This document shows, in pieces, positions 50,746 through 61,776 of a DNA stretch of 64,000 nucleotides; positions within the stretch are counted from its first letter, which is position 1; each line of letters begins with the position of its first letter. This stretch comes from Plectrocnemia conspersa (lineage: Eukaryota > Arthropoda > Insecta > Trichoptera > Polycentropodidae), in assembly GCA_009617715.1 (NCBI GenBank), contig VTFK01000163.1:434001-498000 (forward strand), in the 5' to 3' direction. The notes beneath the pieces were generated by a model. The model had not been told where the DNA came from, made no database searches, and worked only from the letters and a program-made list of their open reading frames with translations. The position numbers and the translations under genes were made by a program.

Positions 50746-51934
50746 GATACGATTCGAAATCACCACGCTACGACAACTACAAGTGACCTTTTGATTATAT
50801 ATTTTTACTCATAGTAGACAAAAGGTTTATAACAATTATACTATGTAGTTTAAAATATATACATATATGTATGTACTCTTAAACACGTACCTTAATTAAA
50901 TATGTAAGTTTAGAATACAATGTGAATATGTATTTTATTTTAATTTTGTTTTCTATTTATCTGTTTGCTATATAATGCCCTGATTATTTTATTATAATTG
51001 TGATAAATGGACTGTTATTTAAAATGAAGGTAATTAGTACATTATAATGAGTATTATAGTTTGTGTAATTATAATATAAATAATATTACCATTTATATAA
51101 ATCATAATGAGATCTGATTTAGTGAAAACTTATAAACATAGCTCACATAATATAATTAATATTTTTATTTCTTGAGATCTCGGTCATTAATATATTTTTT
51201 ATTATTTTCATTTAAAATTTCAAAATTATGGTCAATAGTAGAATAATCACCTGCTATCACTATCCTATTTCAAAACCAGCTCTACACAAATCGCAATCTA
51301 TTCATAAATAAATGTTTATATTTGTTATTATTACTTTATTTTCTTTGATCGCTTTAATGATTTTTGATTTACAGGGTAAGTTTGATTTTGCATGTTCAAA
51401 ATAAATTATCCACTATTTTAATATTAGTTTAATAAAAAATCATATTTACAAATCAAGTTCAAAACAAAGTTCCTCATTTCGATAAAAGTTGATTGAATAT
51501 TTACATATTTAGCTTTCTCTATAGTTTCATAAAAAATGTACTAAATTAGATACATCGTTTTATTTTTACTAAATTTTATAAATCACAACAGTTTGTGTAA
51601 CTTTGCCTCATGTGTAGTGCCTTTAATTTATAAATAACTTAATACCTTAACCTAAAAATTCAACGACAAAATTAAATAAGTATATTGTCACATTCTAGCT
51701 TTTCCTATTCTTCTATCCTAGTCGTGGAAAATGTTTATTACAAATATATATTCGCCTAACACAGCGTCCGATTAAATTGATTTTTAATGTTAGATTGAAA
51801 ATTTATACATATTTCACTTTTAATTCGACAAACGTATCTAGTATCTGGATTTATTAGTCTTAAAATGATGTAATAGTTTTAATAAAAAAATGTTAAATAC
51901 ATACATACAAGAATAAAAGTAAATTTAAAACAAA
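50746..51934. other. convergent 3' intergenic region between GLTP and TMEM17
   Basis: AT-rich sequence between two converging genes. The minus-strand AATAAA complementary to 51851-51856 is a plausible TMEM17 poly(A) signal, and an AATAAA near 51306 is a possible GLTP signal. No other gene was seen. Confidence 0.5.
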
Positions 51935-52878
51935 CTATTCATCTTTTATTTTATTCTTTTGCAGTGATTTATATAAATGAGATTTTAGTGTGTAATATTG
52001 TTTAGCTCTCGCTGCGGCTGCTTTCAAGGCGTAAAATCCAGTGATGAGTTCTGACAAAATTAAAAGCCACATCACACTATTCAGTGTCAATTCAACTGGT
52101 CTCGGTTCCAAATAAGGATTGCATAGCAAATATGTCTGTAATGGAAATTGGAGCAGTATTGACAACATCCAAAAGCCTGCTAATTCCGGTATCTGTAGTA
52201 CAAAAATACATTTGTATTAATGTGTATTCTATGTTAAGAAAATTATATCGATAAAGCATATTTACCCTTTCTGATAAATTACCAAGATAACCCAAATACA
52301 GGCGAATACATTCTATAAATAGAATCATTATCATAACAGCAATTGTTAAAAATTTTGTTAGACTACCAAGACCACTAAACTGAAACAATATAAATAACAA
52401 TATCAATTGTTCATAAATGAAGACATGTGAGAAAAGTGGGTAAATCAATAATATTATTAATCGAGATTAATTGTAAAAATATTCATTCAGGATCCGTTCT
52501 GATATATCAATACACTAAATACACTGGTATATTATAAATAAAGCAGCAATGCAACGTTTTATCAATTAATATCACCCAATTTTCCCCACAATATCTTTAC
52601 AAATGTTTAAAATCAATAGCTACCTTTAGATATAGATATAGAATTGATGAAACTGTCCAAAATGGAAAGAAATGTACATTAAAAAATAAAAACATTTGTA
52701 GAGGCATACTTGGTGAAGGTTTGTAAGTTCCTGTGAAGTAAATTTATGTTTCATCATTTTAATATCACATTGTAGAAGCTTATAAAAAAGTCGAACCAAA
52801 TTCAAATGGTGGTTCAGGTATAGATAGATCTGGAAAAATGTTTGCAGTAAATTCAGTTACTGTTTCTCTCCACTCCAT
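51935..52878 (-). CDS. TMEM17: transmembrane protein 17 (ciliary transition zone), four exons
   Basis: TMEM17 is a four-pass protein of the MKS/B9 (tectonic) module at the ciliary transition zone, which gates membrane-protein entry into cilia. Minus-strand exons are 52878-52797, 52730-52624, 52379-52266 and 52192-51935 (561 nt, 186 residues; human 198). Recognition rests on 'MPLQMFLFFNVHFFPFW' (first hydrophobic segment), 'IECIRLYLGYLGNLSER' and 'IPELAGFWMLSILLQFPLQ', which match the family in order. Four hydrophobic segments lie near residues 38-60, 72-94, 107-125 and 138-158, and the C-terminus is basic. Exons 2 to 4 are secure. Exon 1 (MEWRETVTEF...) is less certain, because its donor GTTCGA is weak and the resulting intron is only 66 nt, although phase and acceptor fit. 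Confidence 0.9.
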
Positions 52879-52879
52879 T

Positions 52880-55230
52880 CTGTTCGTTGTTTTGATGTAA
52901 TATCACCATAGCAACTCTTCATTATATAACTGTTGCACATTTTGCGTCAAAACTGTATTGGCCATCATATTTCGATCTATATTTAAATTATTGTAGTTTT
53001 AATTTTTAAGCAATATATTTTTCATATCAAGTAGTAGGCAGAATAATATTTCAATAATGAGGCAAAGTAAAATAAAATTCAAAATTCCGCAGTTGTGTTA
53101 TAAGCTGGCAATAAATCTACATATAATAAAGAGTAGCTGACAGTTAGCAGTACCAATCAAGCATGCAACATGCAACACCGTAGTAGCTTAAAATGATCGC
53201 TGCTTTTGAGTACCGTAGAGATAAATTCTATTGAAATTCATTATGATTAAGTGTACAAGTTCTTTAGCAACAAATATTTTCCAATTATTCGTGAGAAAAG
53301 TTATGTAACTTTCTTTTGAAATAAACGAAGTAAAATTATCAGTGCAATGTGTGCAGAAGTATAATTAAGCAATCAAATTAAATATAGGTGTTTGCGGCAA
53401 TAATACAAAGCTAAAAACTGCCGGAAATAGTTTATAAAAATTAGTCTCAATGCAAGAACACGATTACTGACAGAAAATTACAATAACTAAACCAATTCAA
53501 ACGAGTAGCATGTTAACTTCCATTTTATATAAAAGGTGAATATTATATATAGCAAGAATGTCTTAAAGGCATAAAAATAGTCCAGAAATCTGAAATGGCG
53601 TTTTGGTAACCGATACCATGTTTTACGGCATCGTGAAATGCTGTGAATGTTAAGAATGGACCGGACCATTTTTACCTGAATTTTACAACTTCAAAGTATT
53701 TGAGAAAAAACGCTGCTTATTTTTAAACTCAATAAACTTGTTTTATCTGAAATTAAATGTTTTGTTTTTTGACTAACTTAAAATTAACAATATTGCATTT
53801 TTATTTTTATATAAAATATAGAATTATATAGAAGTATAGTATATATATTTTGTATAAAGAGAGGGGAAAGAATATCTGCCGTTATTTTCACATGGAAGAT
53901 GGTGTAAAAATGTGACGTAATTTAGACGGGGATACAAAGATTTTGCGATGAAAAGTGACTTTGGAGGAAGAGGAAAATTGTATGACTAAATAAAAAATAA
54001 ACACGTGTATACATAAAGCTCTAAAAAATATATTTAATAAAAAATAAAATACCTCTAAATAAAAAATAAACATGTGTATAAAAAAGCTCTAAAAAATATA
54101 TTTAGAAAAAAAAAGTGTGTTTAACGGGCTTGCTTAAAATTGTAATATATCAGCTTGTTTTTAAAGGTGCTGGTGTAAAAATTAAAGTTTTAAATTTATT
54201 CAATTATATAAACTTCATATTTTTTTAGAATTATTTTTCATATGATTTTTTAAAAATAAAACCATTAAATAAGAGAAAACGCAGAATACGATTATGACGA
54301 TTTTTAGGAGATTTTTTAATCGAAAAGATAATTATTTATACTGAAAAACGATTACATAAAAATAATATTTGGATGTCGGCAACAGATTGGAAACGTATGA
54401 TATAAATTTAGTGGTGTAGATAGATACGTCACTGAATTTGCTTCAAACAAGCTTGGTAAAAACTTCACATATTTCTAATTAACATATTTTATAGCTGTAT
54501 CGCCCCGGGCAATCCTAAACTTTGCCTCCCTCTCCATACAATTATCTAATTAAAAATATGTAACTTAATGCATTTCTTTAATATGCCAAAACTTCTTTTT
54601 GATCCTTCACATATTATATGCATGTAAAAAATGTGAAAAATGGTTTTCAAGTTTGATGAAATATGTTAATGGTTATCAGGCATTTAATTTTTTTAGAAGG
54701 TGCTCGACTCGAACACGTAACACATATTCAGCTTAGCTCTCTTCGTGGATATATATTCGCTACACGAACGGTCCCTTCACTGCGGAAATGTCGCCCGCAA
54801 GCAAGTGACATCTGGGATAATCCCCCCCCTACACATTCTAGCTACACTACTGAACAAATATCAGTCCCGTTATCTTTAAAAATTACACCAATTACAGGAA
54901 GGCAGTTTTTTTAAAAAGACAAATGGCTCTTATTTAAAAAAAATTGAAACGGGAGAATCGTTCATCAAATTGATGTTTCTTTTTTAAATATTTGTGCAGC
55001 ATATAAGTTACATAATTCCTAAAGTATATTTTGTCATTATTTCAGGGTTGCAACATAAAATACCACGAAGACATGCTCAATAAATATTAATTAATTAGCA
55101 ATTAATTATATTTATTATAAATATATAAGTTTTTGGTCATAAATAAAATATGTAGTCAATGGTCGAAAAATTGTGTCTTAAGACTTATAATGGCACAATA
55201 GTTGTCATATAGGTTAAGTGACACTCTTCA
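52880..55230. other. intergenic region between divergent TMEM17 and mRpL16
   Basis: A 2.3-kb AT-rich interval between divergently transcribed genes, containing a 69-bp tandem duplication (53986-54110). A 83-codon plus frame at 54663-54914 in a slightly GC-richer patch lacks any family signature. Promoters for both genes should lie at the two ends. Confidence 0.45.
53986..54110 (+). repeat. two-copy 69-bp tandem repeat
   Basis: The block starting CTAAATAAAAAATAAACA at 53986 recurs at 54055, with shared 'AAGCTCTAAAAAATATATTTA'-type sequence. Only a few substitutions separate the two units. Confidence 0.8.
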
Positions 55231-55232
55231 AG

Positions 55233-56219
55233 ATGCAGAGCATCAAAGCGATATTTAGCAGTGTTTTCACTAGTAATTAGTTTCTTTTAACATTTAACAT
55301 TTTTGTTTTATTATACGTATGATGTACTTTTCCATAAATGCAATATACATAACATGATTAAGTTATATTTTATATATATTTTATTTTAGAAACAAACATT
55401 ATTAAAAATGCCGTAACTCCATCACGCGGTATCAAATACTTCGCTCCACCGGTCTCTTATGAAGGTGTTATTTCAATTATTGGAATATTTCAATTGTTTG
55501 ATTAAAAGTAAATTGATGATTATTCTTTTAGGAATTGAAATGCCGGAACATCCAAAACCTAGCTATTTTGACCGGGTTCCAATTTTTCCACCTGGCGTAA
55601 GACCGCCTAAGATGCAGAAGCGCTTAAAATACATGCGAGGACATGAACCCGTCCATAATACATTAATTCACAAACAATATGGGATAGTAGTACGTACAAT
55701 CATATGTTAACTGAACGTTATTATTATAATTATTTTTTATATCATGTCAAATGTTTGTAGGCAAAATCTGGCGGGCGCTTGAAATGGGAACATTTAGATA
55801 TGATCCGGTTAAGTCTTGTGCGTAAATTGGATTTCAAAAGAATGTTCGTAGTTTGGCGCGTAGATGCGCCGTGGCAGCCTATAACTAAAAAAGGACAAGG
55901 ACAACGTATGGGCGGTGGCAAAGGCGCCATCAATCATTACGTTACCCCGATTAAGGCCGAAAGAGTCATCGTCGAAGTTGCTGGAAAATGTGAATTTATA
56001 GAAGTCCGTAAAATTTTGGAAGGCATAGCTTGTAGATTGCCCTTTGCAGCCATAGCGGTGTCTCAAGAAATGTTAGATTTTCAAGCAAAAACTGAAAAAT
56101 GGATTGAAGATGAAAATTTGAATGAATATACCATGAAATACATCATTCAAAACAACATGTTAAATTGTAAGAAATGGTTATCACCAGTCGATCACAAATA
56201 TTTTGGCAAATATAGATAA
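55233..56219 (+). CDS. mRpL16: mitochondrial ribosomal protein L16, four exons
   Basis: Component of the mitochondrial large ribosomal subunit (bacterial uL16 homologue), near the peptidyl-transferase centre and A-site tRNA. Exons 2 to 4 are 55390-55464, 55532-55689 and 55761-56219. They contain 'PPGVRPPKMQKRL', 'HKQYGIVAKSGGRLKWEH' (spanning the last intron), the uL16 core 'GQGQRMGGGKGAINHYVTPI' and 'RVIVEVAGKCEF', and the ending 'KYIIQNNM...WLSPVD'. Exon 1 is inferred: ATG 55233 to 55272 (MQSIKAIFSSVFT), a basic, amphipathic mitochondrial-targeting start whose donor (A|GTAATT) has the required phase; an alternative donor at 55260 also fits. Total 732 nt, 243 residues, the expected length for insect mRpL16. 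AATAAA follows at 56260-56265, only 41 nt after the stop. Confidence 0.93.
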
Positions 56220-56259
56220 ATCTAATGTATAGTCTATTTCATTGTATATTAGTGTTTCA

Positions 56260-56265
56260 AATAAA
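56260..56265 (+). terminator. poly(A) signal of mRpL16
   Basis: AATAAA in a T/A-rich context 41 nt after the mRpL16 stop codon; it is the first canonical signal downstream. Confidence 0.7.
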
Positions 56266-56313
56266 CTTTAAATTAATATGTTATCTTTTATTTATTGCTC
56301 TCAATTGCACCAT

Positions 56314-56460
56314 TTAACACATTCACTGCCATGTTGGCCATATATGGCCGGAATGTAAGATTCGCGCAGAGCCATGGTGGCCAAGCATGGCTGGCAAAAA
56401 TTTCACGAAAAGTTACCAGGGGTCGCTGGCCATTTCGATGCTTAGATTTAATTATATATG
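56314..56460. mobile_element. possible piggyBac-type terminus
   Basis: TTAA (56314-56317) is followed by CACATTCACTGCC and then a perfect 14-bp palindrome GGCCATATATGGCC (56336-56349). This is the same layout as the piggyBac-type MITE end at 3936-3970 (TTAA, short terminus, palindrome). A matching right end was not found. The sequence at 56560-57070 has acidic, transposase-like words on the minus strand ('SDKEFSSEDS', 'QDVDSDSE') but no catalytic motif I can name. Confidence 0.35.
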
Positions 56461-57905
56461 TCCATGGCCTCTAGCATATGCAAAACAATATTTTAATTAA
56501 AATCTTTGAATTTTTCTGATATATATATAACACAAAGAGTATTGATTGAGTATTGAAATTGATGATGGAAAGTTTGTCGAAATGGAATCTCTTGACTCCA
56601 GTATAGTTGATTAATGGAAAGCTTTACGAGTCCCATCTACATAATAAGCCCAAAAAATGATCTCATCTTTACTTTTATCTGCCCAGGCATATAGTCGAAA
56701 AAAAAAAGCTTCAGAGATTTCTCTTGAATTACTTGCTAGGCATGTCGATTCGTTTCAATGCCATTATTTTAAAAAATATCCATCACCAGCAACATGTGAA
56801 GTACATGCTGTTTTCCACAAGCAAAAGATCCAGTAGTATTACTTTTCACTTTCATTGAACTCAAAAACGATTTTATTTTTTATTTAGCTAATGAGCAGTA
56901 TTTCCACTTTTTTCACTGCAACATTCACTGTCACTGTCCACATCCTGTAATAATTGATGTCGACGATTAAAATTTGGCCTGTTAGTAATTTAACTATCCT
57001 CACTTGAAAATTCTTTATCTGACTGAATGTAGAAATTATTGTTAATACTGTAATATTTCGATCTTTTTACAAAGACAATATAAAAATCCCATTGAGGAAT
57101 TGTGAATTGAGGAATGTACATTTCTATGTCTTTTTGTGTCAGCTTTTCCAGAAACTACTATCAACTACATTTGCTTTGGGCAATATACTCAAATAGGTTT
57201 ATCTCTAATATAGTATATATTTGGCGTTGAACAAGAGTTGAAGAAATTTCATAAATAATTTATGATTAATCAATCTAAGATCTCAAATTTGTATATCAAT
57301 TATTTTCGTTGAATAAAATTAAACATAGAGAATTATATTTATTCTAAATACATATTGTAAGTACTTTTATCATGCATAGTGACTTGTCGATGCTGGTTCC
57401 CACAATTGATGTGACGAACAGATTGGTAAAGATTCGACAGTGTCATGGTGCCCATTGACAGCGAACACCTATAATTACTATTGTTTTGTTTCCTTGTTGA
57501 TGGATGATCATTTTGGTCACACACAGTAAATTAACGTGAGTTTTGAGAATAATACCCTTTCAAACGTGGGCATCTGTGTGTGGTCGCCGCATAAGTACAA
57601 ATTTTATTTAATCGTATTTTATTAAAAAAATGAGAGTAGTAGATTTGTCAGGTATTATATTATAAGTGCAAGAAACATACTAAAAATATATTATGTGGAA
57701 GTATTTATAGTTAGCAACCAAATAAACATTATATTGGATCTTATTTAACTAACTCGTAGATTGTTTTCAAGTCGGTAAACACACTAATAGTAAAATATTA
57801 ATTTTCCTCTTTTTATAATCGACGTCCTTTTCTGCATCCGGTTCAATTGAAATTTTTATATTGATTATTATAACATTTCTATGAAATAAATACACAAAAA
57901 GTTTA
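56460..57905. other. intergenic DNA, no supported gene
   Basis: Mixed composition. A 61-codon minus frame (57524-57339) sits in a balanced-composition patch but has no signature. Confidence 0.4.
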
Positions 57906-60900
57906 CAAATAACGTTTATTTTATTTCATTTTCAATATTCATATACATATATATGTATATATATATATATGTTTATGACAAATAATGTATTTAAAAATGC
58001 AATGACATATTTGGTAACTGCTCTTCGATATATACTATCAGATTGTACAATGTAACTTGCGATTGAACATCTCAGTGTAGAGGAACACGCATGTAAAAAA
58101 TAAAATAAGACATCTGAGATAACACACCAGACATAACAATAACTTTCATACAGTTGCATACACAATCGCATATACACTCATATATAAAAAACAACATTAA
58201 AGGCTATAAAAATGGAAGTACACAATATTTGTATTAAAAGGAATGTTTTATTTTTGTGCAAATTTACATGCACACACATACAGATCTGATCATCGAGATG
58301 TATATAAATATATTCTCTAACACAAACAAATATTAAAACACGATTTATAATGTTGATTTTTATAATTCATAAATTATCACTTAACTATGATTGTATTTAT
58401 ACATACACAACAATTTTTCGATTCGTAAAGCTTTAAATAATAAATAAATCGACTGATGATATAAACAAAAATAAAACTAATTCAACAAACCTACAACAGT
58501 ATGACAAAGTAAAGAGGTACTTAACAAATAAATAAAACAATTGGTGGGACACGATTAATTAAACGAAATTATATCGTAATAATACAATAATCACATTGAA
58601 TAAAATAGGAAGATTTGAGGTATAAAATTCAATTTGTATCAATAGAGGTTGATTATTGGTACAATACAACAGGAAAAGCGGGCATTTGACGTTTGATTTG
58701 CATTCATAAGCTCAATATGTATATATACGGGATGATTTTTGACTAGAAAAATCAGCTACTTTCAAGCGGATGTATTATTTCAATGATATATATTTACTTA
58801 GAATTGCGTTATAAATGTACAAAAGTCGGATATTATTTAAAACGAAGCTCCCGAAAGTTGAATTGAAATTAAACATATAGTATGAATGTTTTCTACTACT
58901 GTTATTTTATAAGTGGATAAGCTGTATTTTAGAATGTATGATTATCAAAATTATCGATGATAACTCTAACACGATGGATTGTAATAATTTATTTTATAAA
59001 AATATTGTATTTGTTAGCTTTATATTTCATACTGAAATAACAATACAAGATGGTACACTTAAAAGTAGCTCGTATCATTGAAATATATAACTCGATTAGG
59101 CGTATTATTATTTAAAAATATATACACACCCGTACAATACGTAAACGCCAATTTTTAACTGTGCCACCCTGTATTTAAATTTTTAATATTAAATTAAACG
59201 AAGAACATCATTTAGAAAACATTCATCAGTTTCGATTATAAAGCTTAAAGCGAGCCGTACTTTCGTTTTCCATCAAACCGTATTACAAATACACTTTTAC
59301 CATCCAGTAAGCGTCATTATCGGAAAATGTATATAAAAACCACTTCAAAGCGCATCATTCATTATTTATAAAATAGTGGTATGCTTCTATATTTACGTAT
59401 AAATATAAATATACAGTATCAAGAGAAACTCAAATGTAATGTAACAAATAAAGCACACTATATCTACTGCACGTCATTTTTGCATAGTGCATTCCCTAGT
59501 GATATACATATCGATCGTTATATTAAAAAGGATTCAACATTGTCTTTATCGTTACTCATTTACGAACAATCTATTATATTTATATTACAAACAATACAAC
59601 ATTTATATATAAATACACGCAAGCTGACTACTATATGTCGAAATCTCCACAGAGCCACTCCCGTCTATGAATACAGTCGTTACATTATTTACAAACTTAT
59701 TTAGTTAAAAAAACTTTCGAATAAATACCCCAACTTTTAAAACACTATTCACTTTCATTTATAGTCGTCAGATAAAATAATAAATATTTTCTCTGTATAA
59801 TACTTTTTAACAGATTATTATATCTATCACACTCGATACAATCTACAGATAGATGGTTTGTGCTCACAAATATATTATATATTTATTTTATATTTAATAT
59901 GTACAAAAGTATGAGTTAAAGTTGATATGATAGATGTAAATTTATGGTCATACTTTTAATATAATATTAGGTTACTGTATAAGTTTGTCACTCTTGTGTT
60001 ATAGTTTTCATTTAAACCAATTATAAATAATACTCTTCAATTGAAAAAAAAGACAAGAAGTACTACTTTAAGTTAATAAAAGGTCTATGATGTATGTATT
60101 TGTTTAAAGTTGGTCAATGAAGAAATAAGCAGACCATAATTCATTGACATAAATCTGGACGGTATGGGTTCGGGGGAGGAGGATAGCTTTATTATGTTAG
60201 GTTAATAAATTTGCCCTAAATACAATTTAAGATGATTAAAACGAGCTATCTATTAAAATAATATATATTGTTTAAAACTTATGTTTAACTTGAAGAAAAT
60301 ATAAATTTTTGTTAGGCGGCATAGCAAGAAAATTTTAGATTTAAAAATAAACTTAATTATTATTAAAAGAAAATGACGTGATATATATTACATCATATTT
60401 TTCATAATATTTAAAAATATAATACCATGCACTGAGAAATTTATAAATTTTTATAAATAATATGAAGGGAAATAGGTTTCATTTTCCTACAAAAATGTGA
60501 TAAATTATGTCCAAATTCAGCTCTGTTTTGAACCGTCTCTTTTTCGCTGTAGATCGAAAACTGATTTTGAATAAACAATGGTCGAAACTTACCCAGCAAC
60601 CTAATAATTATGCGTATAAATAAATATTTTTTCAACTATCAATTACCTATAACTGCTTTATAATTTCATACAAAATTATACAGCTGCCAATTTTGCAGAA
60701 ATGTTAACATCTTGTAAATTTAAAAATAAGCTCATACTAATAATGTGTACAAAATCTTCATTATTTACAATGTTAAATATATATATATAATATAATAAAT
60801 TTACAGGTATGTAGCTGCTGCAAAATTGAATGCACGATGATATAAATACTGTACGAACGAATGAACGATTCTATATTATCTATATGTACATATATGATAT

Positions 60901-61434
60901 TTGTGCATTGTGAATTAAACACTAAATGAGTTATACACGTAGAGAACAGCTGGCAAACATACGAGTATGTCAATTAATTTATAAAACAAATCCGATCATC
61001 GGAAATCTATAACACGAAATATTAATTAATTTCTTAAAATGAGTACATATAAATAAAAATACACGATCGTAATAATAAAGTATAAATAAGATAATCACTG
61101 TTTTATGTAACGTTACACAAATTAAAGCTATGTAGACACGTGCATCGGTTAAATGACTAGATTCAAACGAACTGTATTCGTATCTTATTCTTATTAATAA
61201 TATGTTCAATTTTATTGATCATTGCAATAATCCATTATTGGCGGGTGTTATCGGTTGATGTGCATGTTTACACCTGTTTATTATGTATTTAGGAAGTATT
61301 GTACTATTAAGTTACACAATCTCATCATCAATCATCTTATACATGGGTGACATAAATATTTATAAATATTTGATGACTGAAATAATGTACACTGTACATG
61401 ATATACAAATTTCTCCCTAATGTTACATCATAAC
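57905..61434 (-). other. AT-rich region, possibly long 3' UTR of the minus-strand gene
   Basis: About 3.5 kb without a convincing gene on either strand and without recognisable transposons. It lies directly downstream of the unidentified minus-strand gene. A minus-strand AATAAA occurs near 57918. A long 3' UTR is possible but is an inference only. A (TA)n run lies at about 57941-57971. Confidence 0.3.
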
Positions 61435-61776
61435 TTAAGCGTACGATTCACTTAAATTATCAAACAGGTATTCCAGCTGGTTGACGGTGTAATTTTTGAT
61501 GTTGGTTATTACGCTGGGTTTCGACAATGCGACGTTACCGTTCAGTATGTTCTCGATGTCCAACAGACCCACCTCAGATTTGTCCGATTCTACGTTGTTG
61601 TTATTGTTATTGTTCGTAAAAGTGTCACTGGTGGGGGCGACGGCTGGTCCATTTGTTATCGCCAACAGTGTTGTCTTCTTGTTGGGCGTGCTATGGACGC
61701 TGGCTATCCCGCTCATCAGGTGTTGATACTTAAACGTTGATAGAATCTGACGGATCTTTGCAATGATCTCCTCTAC
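61435..61776 (-). CDS. in-frame 113-codon extension after the stop of the unidentified gene
   Basis: Directly after the TGA at 61779-61777 the same frame stays open for 113 codons to a stop at 61437-61435. It begins 'VEEIIAKIRQILSTFKYQHL', has a Pro/Thr/Asn-rich middle with an (AAC)n-encoded Asn run, and ends 'NQLEYLFDNLSESYA'. Composition is protein-like and GC-richer than the flanks. It could be reached by stop-codon readthrough, or by splicing exon D (ending 62003, phase 0) to an alternative acceptor CAG at 61749-61747. That route would skip the TGA and give 103 residues. See the finding on the similar C-terminal motifs. Confidence 0.55.
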   Translation of the reverse strand, partial: VEEIIAKIRQILSTFKYQHLMSGIASVHSTPNKKTTLLAITNGPAVAPTSDTFTNNNNNNNVESDKSEVGLLDIENILNGNVALSKPSVITNIKNYTVNQLEYLFDNLSESYA

